Assembly (NCBI GenBank): GCA_039621445.1
Contig: CP154954.1
Span: forward strand, 61,377,858 to 61,441,857
Length of the DNA stretch: 64,000 nucleotides
Source of the DNA: Euglena gracilis
Taxonomy: Eukaryota > Euglenida > Euglenophyceae > Euglenales
Direction: 5' to 3'
The translations under genes and the position numbers were made by a program. Below, one piece after another: positions 1 through 10,744 of the stretch. The notes beneath the pieces are model-generated. The model did no database searches and was not told where the DNA came from. It saw only the letters and a program-made list of their open reading frames with translations. Every line of letters begins with the position of its first letter. Position 1 is the stretch's first letter.

Positions 1-1453
1 CGAAACCATAAATTGGCCGTATCTCGGGCTGGACTAGGAGCTGGGACACAAACCAGGGGGTCAATCATTAGGTTTAGGGGGGGTTGACTGCTTTTTTGGG
101 GTTCCCGGGGCCTGGTTGTGCGATTTTGGCCAGTTTTGGGTATTCGGGAACCCCTGCAGGGGGGTTCGAGGGCGGCTGGGCGAGGGGGGGTCGGGAGGCA
201 GGTTGTAACCAAATCCCAGGGGCAGGGGGTCCTCTCACTTGATACTCTTTCCAGCAGGCAGGTGTGACCTGCGCTATTCCACCCTTCCCCAGGTGGCCCC
301 CAATATTCCGTGGCCATTGCCAGACTTTGTGGTCAGAGGTCAGGCGTTTTTTCATTAAGGCATTGCATTTCTGTACATTTCTTTTGCATTTCAATAACTT
401 GTTTTATTTCCAACTTTTTGTGAGATTTTTCTTGCTAAGAAATGAAGGAACTGCAGCTGAACCACTTTTTTAATTGAGCTTTTTGTTATTTATTGCCCCG
501 AGAAGAGCAATGCCTTCAGCCCCAAATTTATTTCTTTGAGACAACAAATTGCAGCGGTGAGCATTGCTCCCCTTCCCATTTTCCCATTTTTTGTTTCGTT
601 CTTTTTTTCGGGTTTTTTTAAAGATTTGCTGCTTTTTTGACCAGCGTATTCTTACCGTGTTTGGTTGCGTCGTTCATGTACCTGTGTCCTGTTTTCCACC
701 TTTCCGCTTTGCTGAAAGGGCCACAACGCACGAATTCCTTTGGACGCCAAGTGAAATGGCATTGTACCTACTTTTTTGGAATTCTTCTTGGCGCTCCAAA
801 ACAAGTTCCTGGCAGCGGCATTGACCCATACGTTCCATAATTGCACCACAGATAGATCTTCATCCTTTGCCCTTCCCTTGAAAAGGGCATGCTTTCCGCG
901 GGTCTCCGCGAAGCATGCCTTTTTTCTTCCCCCCCCCCCCTCTGGGCTTTACTGGAATCCCTGCAACCCTATGCGTGGTGCGTGGGGGGGGGTTGTCCCC
1001 CCACCCCCACCCTGGTGGTTGGGGGGAGGGGTGCCGAACCCCCCACCAGCTAGGCCTTCGCGTACTTCCGGGGGTACCAAGTGTTAGATCAAATTTTTCT
1101 TTTCTATTGAATGGGTGCCTCCCAGGTGGGAGCCCCACCCCCCTCCAGGCCTTCCGGTACAGCCCTGCCCCCCCTCCTCCACACATCCATATGGAGCTCG
1201 TAGGCTTAGACGTGTGGGCCCCTGAGGCTCACCTGCAAGCTCTATCCTCTGTGACATATATTCTCGCTGCCTCCCCCCATCGCAATAGAACGTTTCAACC
1301 TCGCCAGAACTTTGGGGCCACTCTGGTCCCATTTACACCTCCATGATTTTTGCCCTTCCGTTATGTGTTCCCTGGCGAGACTGCAAGGTGATTGGTAACC
1401 CAGAATGTCCACTGCAATGCAATGGGGATGTTGCAGGATCTTGGAGGTAAAAC

Positions 1454-1457
<4 letters not shown>
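1..1457. other. No gene recognised; G/C-run-rich DNA
   Basis: I see no convincing coding region here. Short open frames are present but have no recognisable domain or conserved motif. The stretch around 930-1060 is dominated by C and G runs of the kind found throughout the window in short inverted-repeat elements, but I could not define element ends. Confidence 0.5.

Positions 1458-1537
<80 letters not shown>
1458..1537. repeat. (GA)n microsatellite
   Basis: An uninterrupted GA dinucleotide run of about 80 bases. It opens long spurious Arg-Glu and Leu-Ser frames on the two strands, which are not genes. Shorter runs of the same dinucleotide occur at 7817 and 63071. Confidence 0.97.
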
Positions 1538-1539
<2 letters not shown>

Positions 1540-1872
1540 AACAAGATTCAGGCCGGCAGACGGGGCGCCAATCACAGCTTGGCTCCTTACTTTGACTTGA
1601 CTTCAATTTGAAGGTCATGCCCACTTTTCTCGGGTGCTGTGTGATTGTTGTTGGGGTTGGGTTGTGAGTCCCTGCTTGGTGCATTTTTTTCCCGCCGAGG
1701 TTGGCAGTTTCTCCTTAGGAAAACAAGGGAGAAAGAACAAGCGAACGCAAGCAAACAGACCATTCGGGATGGTGAGGTGAGGTCCTGCTTTCTTTCCAAG
1801 CAGTACTGGTGTGTTTTTTTCATTGTGCGGGAGCACATCTGACTGCTATTGTCTCCGAAACAATAAACTCTA

Positions 1873-2165
1873 CAGTAGTCCCGGGATAAACCGTGACCCG
1901 GGACGGAGGAACCTCACTTGCGAAACACAAAGGCAAGACGGGACCTGTACTTCCTCGCCGCCTATTGCCGTTTGTTGTTCTTGCCTTGCGTCTTCTCCTT
2001 ACTGCTTGGTCGTCGTCGGCAGTTAGGCTGGATCGGTGAAATGGAAACTGGTCCCCCCCCCCCTGGGTTGGCGCCTTTTTGGGCTGGGGGGTGGGCCCGT
2101 CTTGCATTTGTGTTTCAAAGGTGAGGCCCCTCCGTCCCTGGTCACGGTTTATCCCGGGACTACTG
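1873..2165. mobile_element. Pogo/Tigger-type MITE, 293 bp
   Basis: The ends are inverted copies starting CAGTAGTCCCGGGATAAACC, and the similarity continues for roughly 70 bases into each end. A TA dinucleotide flanks both sides (1871-1872 and 2166-2167). A CAGT start, GTCCC and a TA duplication are typical of pogo/Tigger members of the Tc1-mariner superfamily. No transposase is encoded, so it is a non-autonomous element. Part of its interior (about 1935-2000) resembles the sequence just upstream of the ORF at 5571-6416, read on the minus strand. Confidence 0.85.
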
Positions 2166-2321
2166 TACCACCCTTGCTCCACACTTTGGCTCGATGGGGC
2201 TTTGTGCACACCAAACCCTTTTCCAACCAACTTTTTTGCCAACGAATCTCCAGCAATCTTTGCTGCTCACAACCGCGGGTAGTGTTTTGCAAATGCCCCT
2301 GTTTCTTTCCAACCCCCTAAT

Positions 2322-3038
2322 TCACACCACTTCTGAGGACAAACCCAAAGACTTGTACATTTTGACTGCAGCACCCCTGGTGCTCTGAGCTCCAAAGAAG
2401 CACGTGGCGACTCCCAACTGTGATAACAAATTTTTGGTAATCCTGCCCAAACTGTTGGATGTCACAGGTGCATTAGGATGATTTAAAGACAAGAATATTG
2501 CACCACCCTGCACACCCTGGGAAGCTATCAGAGCCACCAACCGACATAGCAAAGCAGAAGGGGATACATCTCTGAGTGCAGTCGGCAACGTCATCAATTG
2601 TTCGAATCTGGGCCTCAGCTGGCCCTTTCGTCTCAGCTTGATGAAGAAGTCTGTTCCCACGTGGACTTGGTTCTCTGCAAACGCTTGTAGATCTATTGAC
2701 TTGCATAAATGAAACAAACACAGAGGCAAAAATGTTCTGTCTCTGACTGACCTCTTGAATGTTTTCCCAATTCAGGGGAGCGGCCAAAAGCTTTGAAAAT
2801 GACTTCCTTTGCTCCTCAAAAGGTGGAATACTTTCACCAGAAGTAGCCCAAAAAAAACTTGCTTTTTTATGAGGGGGGAAAATCGAAGAGCTTCCCAACC
2901 TGGAAACAGCAGAACAGCGCTAGAAGCTTCTCTCGCTTGATGGGGAGAGTGCTGGGCCAGTCTCAAAATCCAGCTGGCTGTTTCCTCCACTGTCATGTGG
3001 GGGGGGTGCACCCCCTCCTGCACACAAAGAGTCCACAA
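2322..3038 (-). pseudogene. DIRS-1 tyrosine recombinase
   Basis: Three overlapping frames form a broken tyrosine recombinase. The N-terminal catalytic box reads QAREASSAVLLFPGWEALRF around 2880-2960. The C-terminal box reads AQSTRGAAVKMYKSLGLSS near 2340-2400, equivalent to the HxxR box of DIRS recombinases, with the usual histidine replaced by glutamine. DIRS-2 has the matching HPTRGARVGLLEKLGL. The enzyme would integrate a circular DNA copy of the element. At least two frameshifts break it. Confidence 0.78.
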
Positions 3039-3194
3039 GGCTGAAATCCTTTCTCATACCTGCCAATGCTCTTCAAGGAATTCAGATAAAGTGTGATATT
3101 TTCAGGGGGAACTTCTTTTCTTGTAAACCCTCCCTGATAACAACACACAGAGGAGGGGCCATCTGGTGGGGGGCATGACTTCCCGAAGGCAATT

Positions 3195-3497
3195 TTAGGA
3201 CAATCCATACTGAGGTTTAAACTGAACCACAGGGCACTTTTTGATGATCATTCTGGTTAAAAGGGGCCACCACACAATCCCAGCCCAGTGTGGAACCACC
3301 ATCAGGCAAGTCAATTGAGGGTTGTCCTTCAATCTCACCAACCATGGTAAAATCAGAGTCCAGGGGGGGTTGGCATAAACCTCCCCAAACGTATCCAGTG
3401 GACACTCCAGAGCATTGACTGCAATTGCTTGGTAGTGAGGCCGTCTGCTTACGAATTTTTCCTGCTGTGCATTCCCTGGGCTGGCAAACATGTCCAC
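3195..3497 (-). pseudogene. DIRS-1 adenine-methyltransferase-like domain
   Basis: The same frame as the end of RNase H continues with VDMFASPGNAQQ, then VYANPPWTLILPWLVRL, then CLMVVPHWAGIVWWPLLTRM. The NPPW tetrapeptide is the catalytic-type motif of the Dam-like N6-adenine methyltransferase fold, and a divergent copy of this fold is a known module of DIRS elements. Whether such domains methylate DNA is not known to me. The same trio of motifs (DLFAS, NPPW, P.W) appears in gypsy-1 at 32839-33087. Confidence 0.7.
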
Positions 3498-3867
3498 CTG
3501 GGGGCAGAAATGTTTTGTGGAGAAAATTTGCAAGGTGTGCAGAAACACAGACTTTTTTAGGGTGTAGTCTCCTCTGTCTCTTACCCACCTTGAAATGACA
3601 TCTGCTAGCATGCCTTCTGACTTCACCCAGTCTGGAATGATGTTTACTTCATTTACGTGACACCACTGCAAAAATGGTCTCAAAATTGTGTTGAAGGGAG
3701 ATTTTCTGCCCCCTCTCTTTTTTAAAGCAGCTGTATGCCACTTGATTGTCAACTGTCAGAAGGACTTTTTCCCCTGGTCTTGCCAAACTTTTTGTCGCTG
3801 CCACGGCAGCTTTCAACTCTTTTATGTCGATGTGAAGGCCCATTTCTGAACGCCAAAGTTCCTGCAC
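3498..3867 (-). pseudogene. DIRS-1 RNase H domain
   Basis: The first frame has the RNase H core LLTVDNQVAYSCF, preceded by IDIKELKAAVAATKSL. The second, overlapping frame continues with LRPFLQWCHVNEVNIIPDWV and ends in ADVISR, equivalent to the ADxxSR motif of retroelement RNase H. A frameshift lies near 3700-3750. The domain sits between reverse transcriptase and the methyltransferase-like domain, as expected for a DIRS pol. It is a remnant. Confidence 0.75.
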
Positions 3868-4566
3868 TTTTTGGGCTGTGGTTAGTTTAAGTGCCCCTCA
3901 ACCCTGGGTGGATGAATCCGAGTGGATTTCTCTCACCGGACATTTATTTTGAAAACTTTCGCCTTCCCATGATTTCAACAATGCTCATATTTCCAACACT
4001 TTTTATTTGACCTCTGGGGGTATGGATAATCTTTTGTCCAAACCTTGGGACCCATGTTGGTCTGTGAACTGGACCAATTTGTCTGTGAAAGCCCTGAGAC
4101 ATGAAGGGCAGTGAAGAAACTTCTCACCTGTCCCAAGTTTGCCGCAACTTTTCAGCAGGACATGTGTGTTTGGGTGACAAATTTTCCCAGTTCCTTTCTG
4201 ATGCATTTTGATTTTGCTGGGGGGACTTGCAGGCAACCCTTTTCTAGGTCCATGGAAAATTCCAGGTACTGAATTTTCCGGGTGGGAGTAAGTTGTGACT
4301 TCTTGTAAATTATTGTCATGCCACTGTCCCTTAGGTCTTGCAACAGCTTTCCTGTTTGTTGTGTGGCCAGAACTTTCGATTTCGCGACCAAAACGATGTC
4401 GTCCAGGTAGACAAAAACCAAAAATCTTTGTTTTCTCCATAAGAACGTGCATGACTTGCATCCACCAGTAGGGGACGGTGTTCAGTCCAAAACAAGCTCC
4501 CTCCATTTGAAAAGTTTTTACCCCCACCTGCATTCTGATGAATGGTTTTAGAGTATTGGGCAACAA
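3868..4566 (-). pseudogene. DIRS-1 reverse transcriptase, C-terminal half
   Basis: Two overlapping frames carry the palm of a DIRS-type reverse transcriptase. The active-site motif reads VYLDDIVLVA (around 4400), preceded by CFGLNTVPYWWMQVM in the other frame and followed by thumb-like sequence. The first residues, NTLKPFIRMQVG, match the point where the plus-strand half at 4542-5545 stops. At least one frameshift separates the two frames. In the intact family this enzyme copies element RNA into DNA, but this copy cannot make a full protein. Confidence 0.8.
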
Positions 4567-5545
4567 CTAGCTACCGCAACCACCCGGAACCTCCAGGCAG
4601 GCGACCAACCTTCAAGTTTGGCAGCTGTTGGGAGAAGTTTACTGGTGAATACAAAATGAAAGAAAGGAACTTTCAGTTCCTGGATTTACGAAAGGACAAG
4701 CAGGAGGCCAAGAAACCCTCTTCATGGAAGAAGACGCCAGAACGCAGAGAGTGGAGCACAGCATTCAATAAATTAGGAGAGGTTTTTCTTTTCGGCCCTC
4801 ATTTCTTTCATTCGCAGGTCAATCAAGCAACTTCAAACACTGGAGATGAAAAGGCTCCCCACATGGACCATACCGTGGAAGGTTTGGCAAAGTATTTGGA
4901 AAAGGGCATGGATTCAAAGGGGGACCATGGAGAGGTCCAAGCTGGCAAGGAGCCAAGGGCAAAGGAAAAGGTACATCACCCACCCCATTGTCGGCAACCT
5001 GTGGTCTTAAGGTCAGAAAAGGGGGATGTCAAGGCCATGAAGGCAAAACCACAGGGCACGAAGGCAACCCAAGCTACCACAGCCCCCCAGACCCCTTGAA
5101 AGGTCTAGCTCCATTAATAAGGCTGAGACAATGCCTCTAGTGGTGTCAACAGCATGCCACCCCCAGAATTCTGCAACTCACTCAGCAGGGGGTGGAACCA
5201 AATTTAACAAGGGGCCCAATGTTTTCAAGTCACAAACAAAAACACCAGAAGAAACAGCCCAAGCTCTGTCCACTGCAAAAGAGTACATGGCAGAAAAAGC
5301 TGTCATAGAAGTCAGTCCACAAGGAACAAGATTTCTGGTGCCCTGGTTTGTAATAGAAAAAGAGGAGCCAGGGAGGGGGAAAAAACTGAGATTAATCTCA
5401 GACTGCAGAGAGGTAAACAAATTCCTTCAAACAAGCCACTTCAAACTGGATCATTAGAAAGAAATTCCTCCCCCCTGGAAAGAGGAATGTGGGCCACAAA
5501 GGTGGACCTGAAAAACGCCCATTTCCACCTGGAACTGTCAGGATT
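4542..5545 (+). pseudogene. DIRS-1 gag-like region and N-terminal half of reverse transcriptase
   Basis: A 185-residue basic, Lys/Gln-rich frame (4542-5099) is followed by a second frame from 5131 with EKAVIEVSPQGTRFLVPWFV and KKLRLISDCREVNKFLQ, the fingers of a DIRS reverse transcriptase. After a stop at 5455, the next domain motif (VDLKNAHFHLEL) can still be read near 5500-5540. The coding signal ends there; the continuation lies on the opposite strand at 4566 and leftward. The first part has no recognisable domain and is called gag by position only. Confidence 0.7.
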
Positions 5546-5570
5546 TTGAGGAGTTCTTGCGACACGTCCT

Positions 5571-6416
5571 TCAGGAATTTGTCGCTGCGCTTGCGACCAC
5601 CAGCTGGTCCAGGCTGCGAGAGGGGATACCCTGGAGCCTGAGGTTGGCCTCGAGGAGGGCTTTTATGTCGATGCGGTGGATGCCGCCTGCCGCTTTGTTC
5701 CACAACTCCAAAAGTTCTCGAGGTGCTTGAACCTCCACCTCGTCCCATGTCAACTTGGTCTCCTCTGGCTCTTCCTCCTTCGCCTGGGTCTTCTCCTCAG
5801 GTGAATCCTCCCAGTCGGCGGCTTCCACAGCCGTCGCAATGGTGAAGGCGGCCGTCGCAATGGCGAAGGCGGCCTGCATCACCTCGGGTGCCGCTTCCAA
5901 CGTCGGAAGCTCGGTCTCATGCAAGAGTGCGATTGCCAGGAGCCAAGAGTCTCTGTAGGGGGCAAATTCGGCCTTCAGTAAGGCCACTCCACTGATCTGT
6001 AACAGCCGCTTTGATGCTTTTCCTCTCGACCAACCTGTTCCAGTAAACTTCAATCCTGCCTGCAAGATGGCGGTGACGACGTCCTTCTCCTGGTCGTGTA
6101 GCATCCTTAGTTGCTCTAAGTTGAAGATGAACTCGGCCCACGACTGTTCGAAGAGCGGTCCTTCCTCGGTGAGCTTGGCAACAAGATTGCTCTCCACTTC
6201 TATCTTGTGTTGGTAGTTAGATTGGTTGAAATCTTCACCAATTATGGATCTTGTTGGTACTTGTTGATTTTGCTTGCTTTTTTGTGTGATAGCTTGTTGA
6301 TAGCTTTCGTTTGTACCAGGAGAAGACGCAAGGAAAGAAAAACAAAGAACAATAACCGGCGGGGAAATACAGGTCCCATCGAGCCAAAGTGCGGCGCAAG
6401 GGTGGTCCGAGCTCAA
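5571..6416 (-). CDS. Unrecognised 281-residue ORF
   Basis: A single open frame of 281 codons with no domain I recognise. The N-terminal third is less ordered (Gln/Ser-rich). The middle has LFEQSWAEFIFNLEQLRML and a charged helical pattern. An Ala/Thr repeat (AFAIATAAFTIATA) comes from a 21-bp duplication near 5820-5880. An acidic stretch (EEEPEETKLTWDEVE) precedes a leucine-rich C-terminus. It lies between two DIRS elements on the opposite strand from DIRS-2. It could be a host gene exon or an element protein; length and composition suggest it was recently coding. Confidence 0.45.
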   Translation of the reverse strand: MSSDHPCAALWLDGTCISPPVIVLCFSFLASSPGTNESYQQAITQKSKQNQQVPTRSIIGEDFNQSNYQHKIEVESNLVAKLTEEGPLFEQSWAEFIFNLEQLRMLHDQEKDVVTAILQAGLKFTGTGWSRGKASKRLLQISGVALLKAEFAPYRDSWLLAIALLHETELPTLEAAPEVMQAAFAIATAAFTIATAVEAADWEDSPEEKTQAKEEEPEETKLTWDEVEVQAPRELLELWNKAAGGIHRIDIKALLEANLRLQGIPSRSLDQLVVASAATNS

Positions 6417-6615
6417 CTGGGCTCATGTCTTTCAAAGTTAAATGAATCACTAGCTTCCAATGGAGCTTCAAAGCTTCAAAAGACTTCCAGGAGAGCTGGG
6501 GAAGGCTTCAGAAGCTGGCGTGGGGGGCGGCGTCCCTGGTTGAGACTGTATTTTGGGAGTTTCCAGAGCTGGGTCAGTCCTCCTTGGATGTCACCCCAGA
6601 GCACGAAGACCCCTT

Positions 6616-6641
6616 GGGCTCCGCACTTTGCCATTGTGAGG
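6616..6641. repeat. DIRS-2 left inverted terminal repeat
   Basis: Starts GGGCTCCGCACTTTGCCATT and is the exact reverse complement of 10713-10738. The following hundred bases also reappear inverted at 10965-11050. Confidence 0.8.
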
Positions 6642-6787
6642 CCATGCCTTGCTCTCCGGCGATGTTGTGTGATTGTTCGTTGCGCTGGGTTAGCCGTCTC
6701 CCCTTCGTGCCTTTCTTCGCCGGAGTTCGCTGATCCCCAATCTTGCCCTTCGGCACGGAAGAAGACAAAAACTATTAAGGAACAGAG

Positions 6788-7814
6788 TTGAAAGAGATCA
6801 AGACAATACAATATCAATATTCAGAACCTGTAGAACCTGAAGAGTATCAAATTCAACAACATATTTCAACTTTTACATTGGAAGTCAGTGCAGAATGTGG
6901 AGAACAGATTGGAATTATCAAGTCGACAACCTGGAAAATGTGCAGAACAAGAAACGCCAGCTGGAGAACTTGGAGATGCAGTTTCAACGTGGCGAACCGT
7001 GTCTATCACTTCCCCCCACCACACATCTCAACAGAAAATTTTCAGCTGCAGACAACCACACACAGTGATGGCCATGGACCCTGGCAGACAGTGGGAAAAA
7101 AGCCCAGACGACAACGGAAGACATTGGGTACCTAGGGTCAAGACCCATTACCTTTCAAATTGGGGTACAAGAAATCTTCAAGATTGACAGGCCCAGCCCA
7201 GAGAGCAAAAGCCGGAGCCCAGAGGGTAAATGCCCCAACCTTTCAAGATGGAATAAGGGACAAGGGGGCCAGTACAACATCGGGAATCCAGCAGATGGCC
7301 CAGACTGGAGCAGGATGCCCACAGGAAGGAGCAAACAAGGTCTTTACCAAACATCTTTTTCAAATTCAGCCCACAACCCCATTCCAGGTGGGAAGGGGGA
7401 GGCCCAGCAACGGGGCTCCCCAGATTTCAATTGGGCATGGCAAGAAGCCAGAGCTTACAGCCCCGGCCATTGAGGCCAGAACAAATCGGGCTTGGGCCAA
7501 GGAGGCCAATCCAAGCGCCATTGCGGCCATACAAGGGGTGTACCTCCAGAGGCCCCCAAGAAGCTAATTGGCAGCCCCACAGGGGATTTGTATTTAACAA
7601 ATGCCCAGCCCCAGGAGGAACGGGGGGAAGGGGTAAGGGAAACCCCCACAAGTATATATTTCTCAATATTAAAATCCCCCAGTGAAATCAAGAAGGGGGG
7701 GACCCACAGAGGCCCCCCTATTGTACGAATACCAACACCATCATCATCAAGGAGGCCTGATAGGCAAAACAGGAGCAGTAAGCCCTTTGGTATGCATTTC
7801 AACAACACGATCCT

Positions 7815-7848
<34 letters not shown>

Positions 7849-8034
7849 AAGGAGAGTGCATGCACCCCCCAGGAAAAGTTTCCCTTTCCAAGGGCTAAAG
7901 CCCTAGTGGCCGTAAGGGTGCAACGTCCAACACCCCCAACCCAGCGCCCCCAAAATCATCTCATTCAAGAATTAAACTCCATGGAGGAAAAATGGGGAGA
8001 CACCCCCCTGCATCAAAGGCACAAAAAAGCCTAA
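6788..8034 (+). pseudogene. DIRS-2 gag-like region
   Basis: Several overlapping plus-strand frames rich in Pro, Gln, Arg and Gly precede the reverse transcriptase, where DIRS elements encode their gag. No zinc knuckle or other domain is visible. A GA microsatellite at 7817-7845 lies inside and codes for an Arg-Glu run, which breaks the frame. The function is assigned by position only. Confidence 0.4.
7817..7845. repeat. (GA)n microsatellite inside DIRS-2
   Basis: About 29 bases of GA repeat within the gag-like region of DIRS-2. Confidence 0.95.
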
Positions 8035-8049
8035 AATGGTGGAAGAAAC

Positions 8050-8825
8050 ATGCCCGCAGCAACATGTCAACTTATCAAGGATGGCATTCAACCCCGCTGG
8101 GTTCATCACCCAAAATTATTCACCCACCCAAAAACCAGAGCAAATTTAGACCTGAAACAGGCAGAAAAAAACCTGCAGGATTACGAAAAGTCTGGATACG
8201 TAAAGAGGGTGGGGGATTCGAACTCACAACGTTTAATCCCCTGGTTTCTAATTTCAAAACCAGACAAAACGGAGGTTAATAAGCGACGGCAGGGAACTAA
8301 ATCAACAGTTCCAAGCAAAACCTTTCAGGTTGGATCACATCCAGCACACCTTTCCAGTGCTGGAAAAAGGCTACTGGGCAGCCAAAATCGACTTGAAAGA
8401 TGCCCATTTTCACATCCCAGCAAGCCAGGCCCTAAGGCCATTTCTGAGGCATCAGGTAGGCGGGCAAAAATGAGAGTTTCAAGTAGAATGCTTTGGGCTA
8501 AATGTGATGCCCCAAAATTTCATGTCAGTAATGAAAACATTCGAAAAGCTGTGGAGGAAAATGGGGATCCAGGTTTCTATTTCCTTGGACGACACTTTGC
8601 TGGTGGCACCAACACAAAACATTTTGCAAAACCACCTAAACACAATGGTCAGGGATTTAATCAGCTCAGGTTTCAAATTAAATGTCAAAAATCCACCCTG
8701 CAGCCAAACCAAGTGGTAAATCATCTGGGATTTCAGCTAAACTTCCAAGAAGGACAACTGCAGGTTCCCATCCAGAAGATCAAAACAATAAAAAAGGAAC
8801 TGGGAAAAATTTTCAAAAAAGATTA
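8050..8825 (+). pseudogene. DIRS-2 reverse transcriptase
   Basis: The domain is spread over at least three frames. Motifs in order are LIPWFLISKPDKTE, FRLDHI, GYWAAKIDLKDAHFHIPAS, ALRPFLRHQVGG, ECFGLNVMPQNFMSVMKTF, the active site VSISLDDTLLVAPT (S in place of the usual Y before LDD), and HLGFQLNFQEGQLQVP in the thumb. These are the DIRS-type motifs. An internal stop and several indels make it non-functional. Confidence 0.82.
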
Positions 8826-8826
8826 A

Positions 8827-9294
8827 ATGTCGAAAAGGCAATTGGCTGCCATTTTGGGCCAAATAAGGTGCAATCTTATGGCCCTGCCCTTTCTGAGGGC
8901 ATTTACAGATGCCCTGGCAAATTTTTTAGTTACAAACTCTGCAGCCCCCTTCGATTCAAAACATCCCATTTCCCAGGAAATCAAGGCCCAATTGAGGGAA
9001 ATAAAAATTTTACTGGACACCTCGGGGGCAGACCCTTCCCCCAAAACGCAACAAGAGAGTTGCACTCAGACAGCAGCACCCACGCATGGGGGGGGGCTGG
9101 AAATTCGAACTGGAAAAATTGTCCAGGAATTTTGGAGAGAAAACTCCATTTTATGCATCAATGTAAAGGAGTTAAGTGCTGCCATAAGCACAGCAAAAAG
9201 TCTCAGCAAGCCAGGAGAAACTGTGTCCCTGTCAGTGGACAATCAAGTAATTTATTATTACTTGACAAAGGGCGGGGCACAAAAGAGCCGTTAA
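8827..9294 (+). pseudogene. DIRS-2 RNase H domain
   Basis: One clean frame of 155 codons follows the reverse transcriptase. It opens with a connection segment (LAAILGQIRCNLMALPFLRAF, close to the DIRS-1 sequence FFHCPSCLRAFTDKL) and contains NVKELSAAISTAKSLSKPGE and the core VSLSVDNQVIYYYL. Homologous positions in DIRS-1 are at 3649-3867. The C-terminus runs into a stop at 9292-9294. Confidence 0.78.
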
Positions 9295-9399
9295 ACACAG
9301 TGCTAAGACCATTCTTAAAATGGTGCATGGAATTTTCAATTTCCAAGTAAACTGGGTCACCTGAAAAGAATGAGTGGCAGACCATATAAGCAGATGAAA

Positions 9400-9700
9400 A
9401 ATGGACAGGGTGGATTACTCACTGGACCCCAAACCTTTTCACTGGCTAAAACAGCAATTCAAAAATTGCATAAATCTGGAAACAGACCTTTTTGCATCCA
9501 CAGGCAACAGAAAACTGCCACAATTTGTGGCCAGGTGCCCCCACTTGGAAGCCACAGCACTGGACGCTTGACAATGTCCACTGGACAACATGGGGGGACT
9601 TCATGCAACCCCCGCCCGGTCAGTGACTTAAAATTTTCTCCCCAGATTAAAAAAGTTTCCAAAGGCCAAAGTTTTGATGGTCACCCCCCACTGGGATTCA
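9400..9700 (+). pseudogene. DIRS-2 methyltransferase-like remnant
   Basis: Frames here contain TDLFASTGNRKLPQFVARCP and, after a shift, WGDFMQPPPGQ. These match the VDMFAS and VYANPPW motifs of the DIRS-1 domain. The catalytic-type tetrapeptide is degraded (QPPP for NPPW). Confidence 0.6.
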
Positions 9701-9939
9701 GCCACATGGTGGTATCAGTTAATAAAAATGAACGTTCCAGGGACCCCCTGCCTAAACATCACCCCCTACAGGGGTATGTTCACCAATTGAAGGGGGGGAA
9801 AATGCCACCCCCCCCAGGTGACCACTCCTTTGCATGATTTGCTCAGGCAATTTTTGGAGGGGAAACAAATACAAAGTTCGACCTTTAAAGATTTCCTGGG
9901 AAGAAACCCCAGTTTGAAAAGGTAACAAAGTTCCTTTAC

Positions 9940-10590
9940 GCTTTTATGGGTGATTCTGGACAAAATGGGGGTTCCCCACCCTTTAGCCACCACTGACCAA
10001 GTGGCTGACGCTTTAATTCAACTTTTTCAATTTTCAAATGCCCAAGCCCGTAATGCATACAGTGCTATGCTTTTGTTCCCTGGTTTTGGAGGCCTAAGGA
10101 TTGATACCTTATTAGCACCTCACAAACCGGCTTTGGAACCAAAATCGGGAGAAGTATGGTGCTTTTTGGGATCCCCTCCTCCTGGGGCTGGAAAGGCAGC
10201 CTGTGCCCACTGATATTTGTACATTGCGCACACAGCTCATTTTTTTGTTCACGCATCCTCTGTTTATATCGATCATCTGACTTGGCACAAGTTAAAAGAA
10301 CCACAAGTGTGTTGGGGGGGGGGCACCCTACATTCAAATCAAACGTAAAGGGCAAAAATTCCCTTTCATTTAATTATGGCTTATGTGGCCGCCACCCGGT
10401 TTAACGTAAAGCCTGGTGGTCCCCTTCTGATTTCATTAAAACCCCCCTTTACACCCATAAGTGCTGACACAATTGCTTCTATTACAGGAGAATTTTTGGC
10501 CAAACAAGGAGCACTTCCCCAGGTGTGGGGACCCCACCCCACCAGAGGGGCACGGGTTGGGTTGCTCGAAAAATTGGGCCTTTGAGCCCA
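9940..10590 (+). pseudogene. DIRS-2 tyrosine recombinase
   Basis: The N-terminal catalytic box is in frame 9950-10213 (LFQFSNAQARNAYSAMLLFP, then GFGGLRIDTLL). The C-terminal box is in frame 10376-10585 (DTIASITGEFLAKQG, then HPTRGARVGLLEKLGL, carrying the HxxR pair). A frameshift lies between them near 10215-10375. A 124-bp piece homologous to 9940-10065 lies at 48418-48541. Confidence 0.78.
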
Positions 10591-10712
10591 AAAAGTTTGT
10601 GACATTGGTCAATGAAAGGGGGTTGAGGCTTTTACAGCCCATCATCAAAGACTTGGTGCCCAAGGTGCCTCAGAAAATGCCCTAGCCCCCCTGATTTCAG
10701 TGCACAAGCTGT

Positions 10713-10738
10713 CCTCACAATGGCAAAGTGCGGAGCCC
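10713..10738. repeat. DIRS-2 right inverted terminal repeat
   Basis: Starts CCTCACAATGGCAAAGTGCG and is the reverse complement of 6616-6641. It lies 30 bases after the last recombinase frame. Confidence 0.8.
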
Positions 10739-10744
10739 GAGGTG

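Larger units (their letters stand above)
2322..5560. mobile_element. DIRS-like retrotransposon DIRS-1, rearranged
   Basis: The pieces of one DIRS-type element lie here in two orientations. The gag region and the N-terminal half of the reverse transcriptase read on the plus strand from about 4542 to 5545. The C-terminal half of the reverse transcriptase, RNase H, the methyltransferase-like domain and the tyrosine recombinase read on the minus strand from 4566 to 2322. A tyrosine recombinase in place of a DDE integrase defines the DIRS order. Frameshifts are frequent, so this is a dead copy. No terminal repeats were found. Confidence 0.8.
6616..10738 (+). mobile_element. DIRS-like retrotransposon DIRS-2 with inverted terminal repeats
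   Basis: Plus-strand order is gag-like region, reverse transcriptase, RNase H, methyltransferase-like remnant and tyrosine recombinase, the canonical DIRS order. The block is bounded by a perfect 26-bp inverted repeat (6616-6641 and 10713-10738), as DIRS elements have inverted rather than direct terminal repeats. Beyond the right end, 10965-11050 repeats sequence from just inside the left end in inverted form, recalling the internal complementary region of DIRS. Frames shift many times, so it is inactive. Confidence 0.8.

Noticed and set aside
1392-1684. Long Arg-Glu and Leu-Ser open frames
   Set aside because: They are translations of the GA microsatellite and have no other coding evidence.
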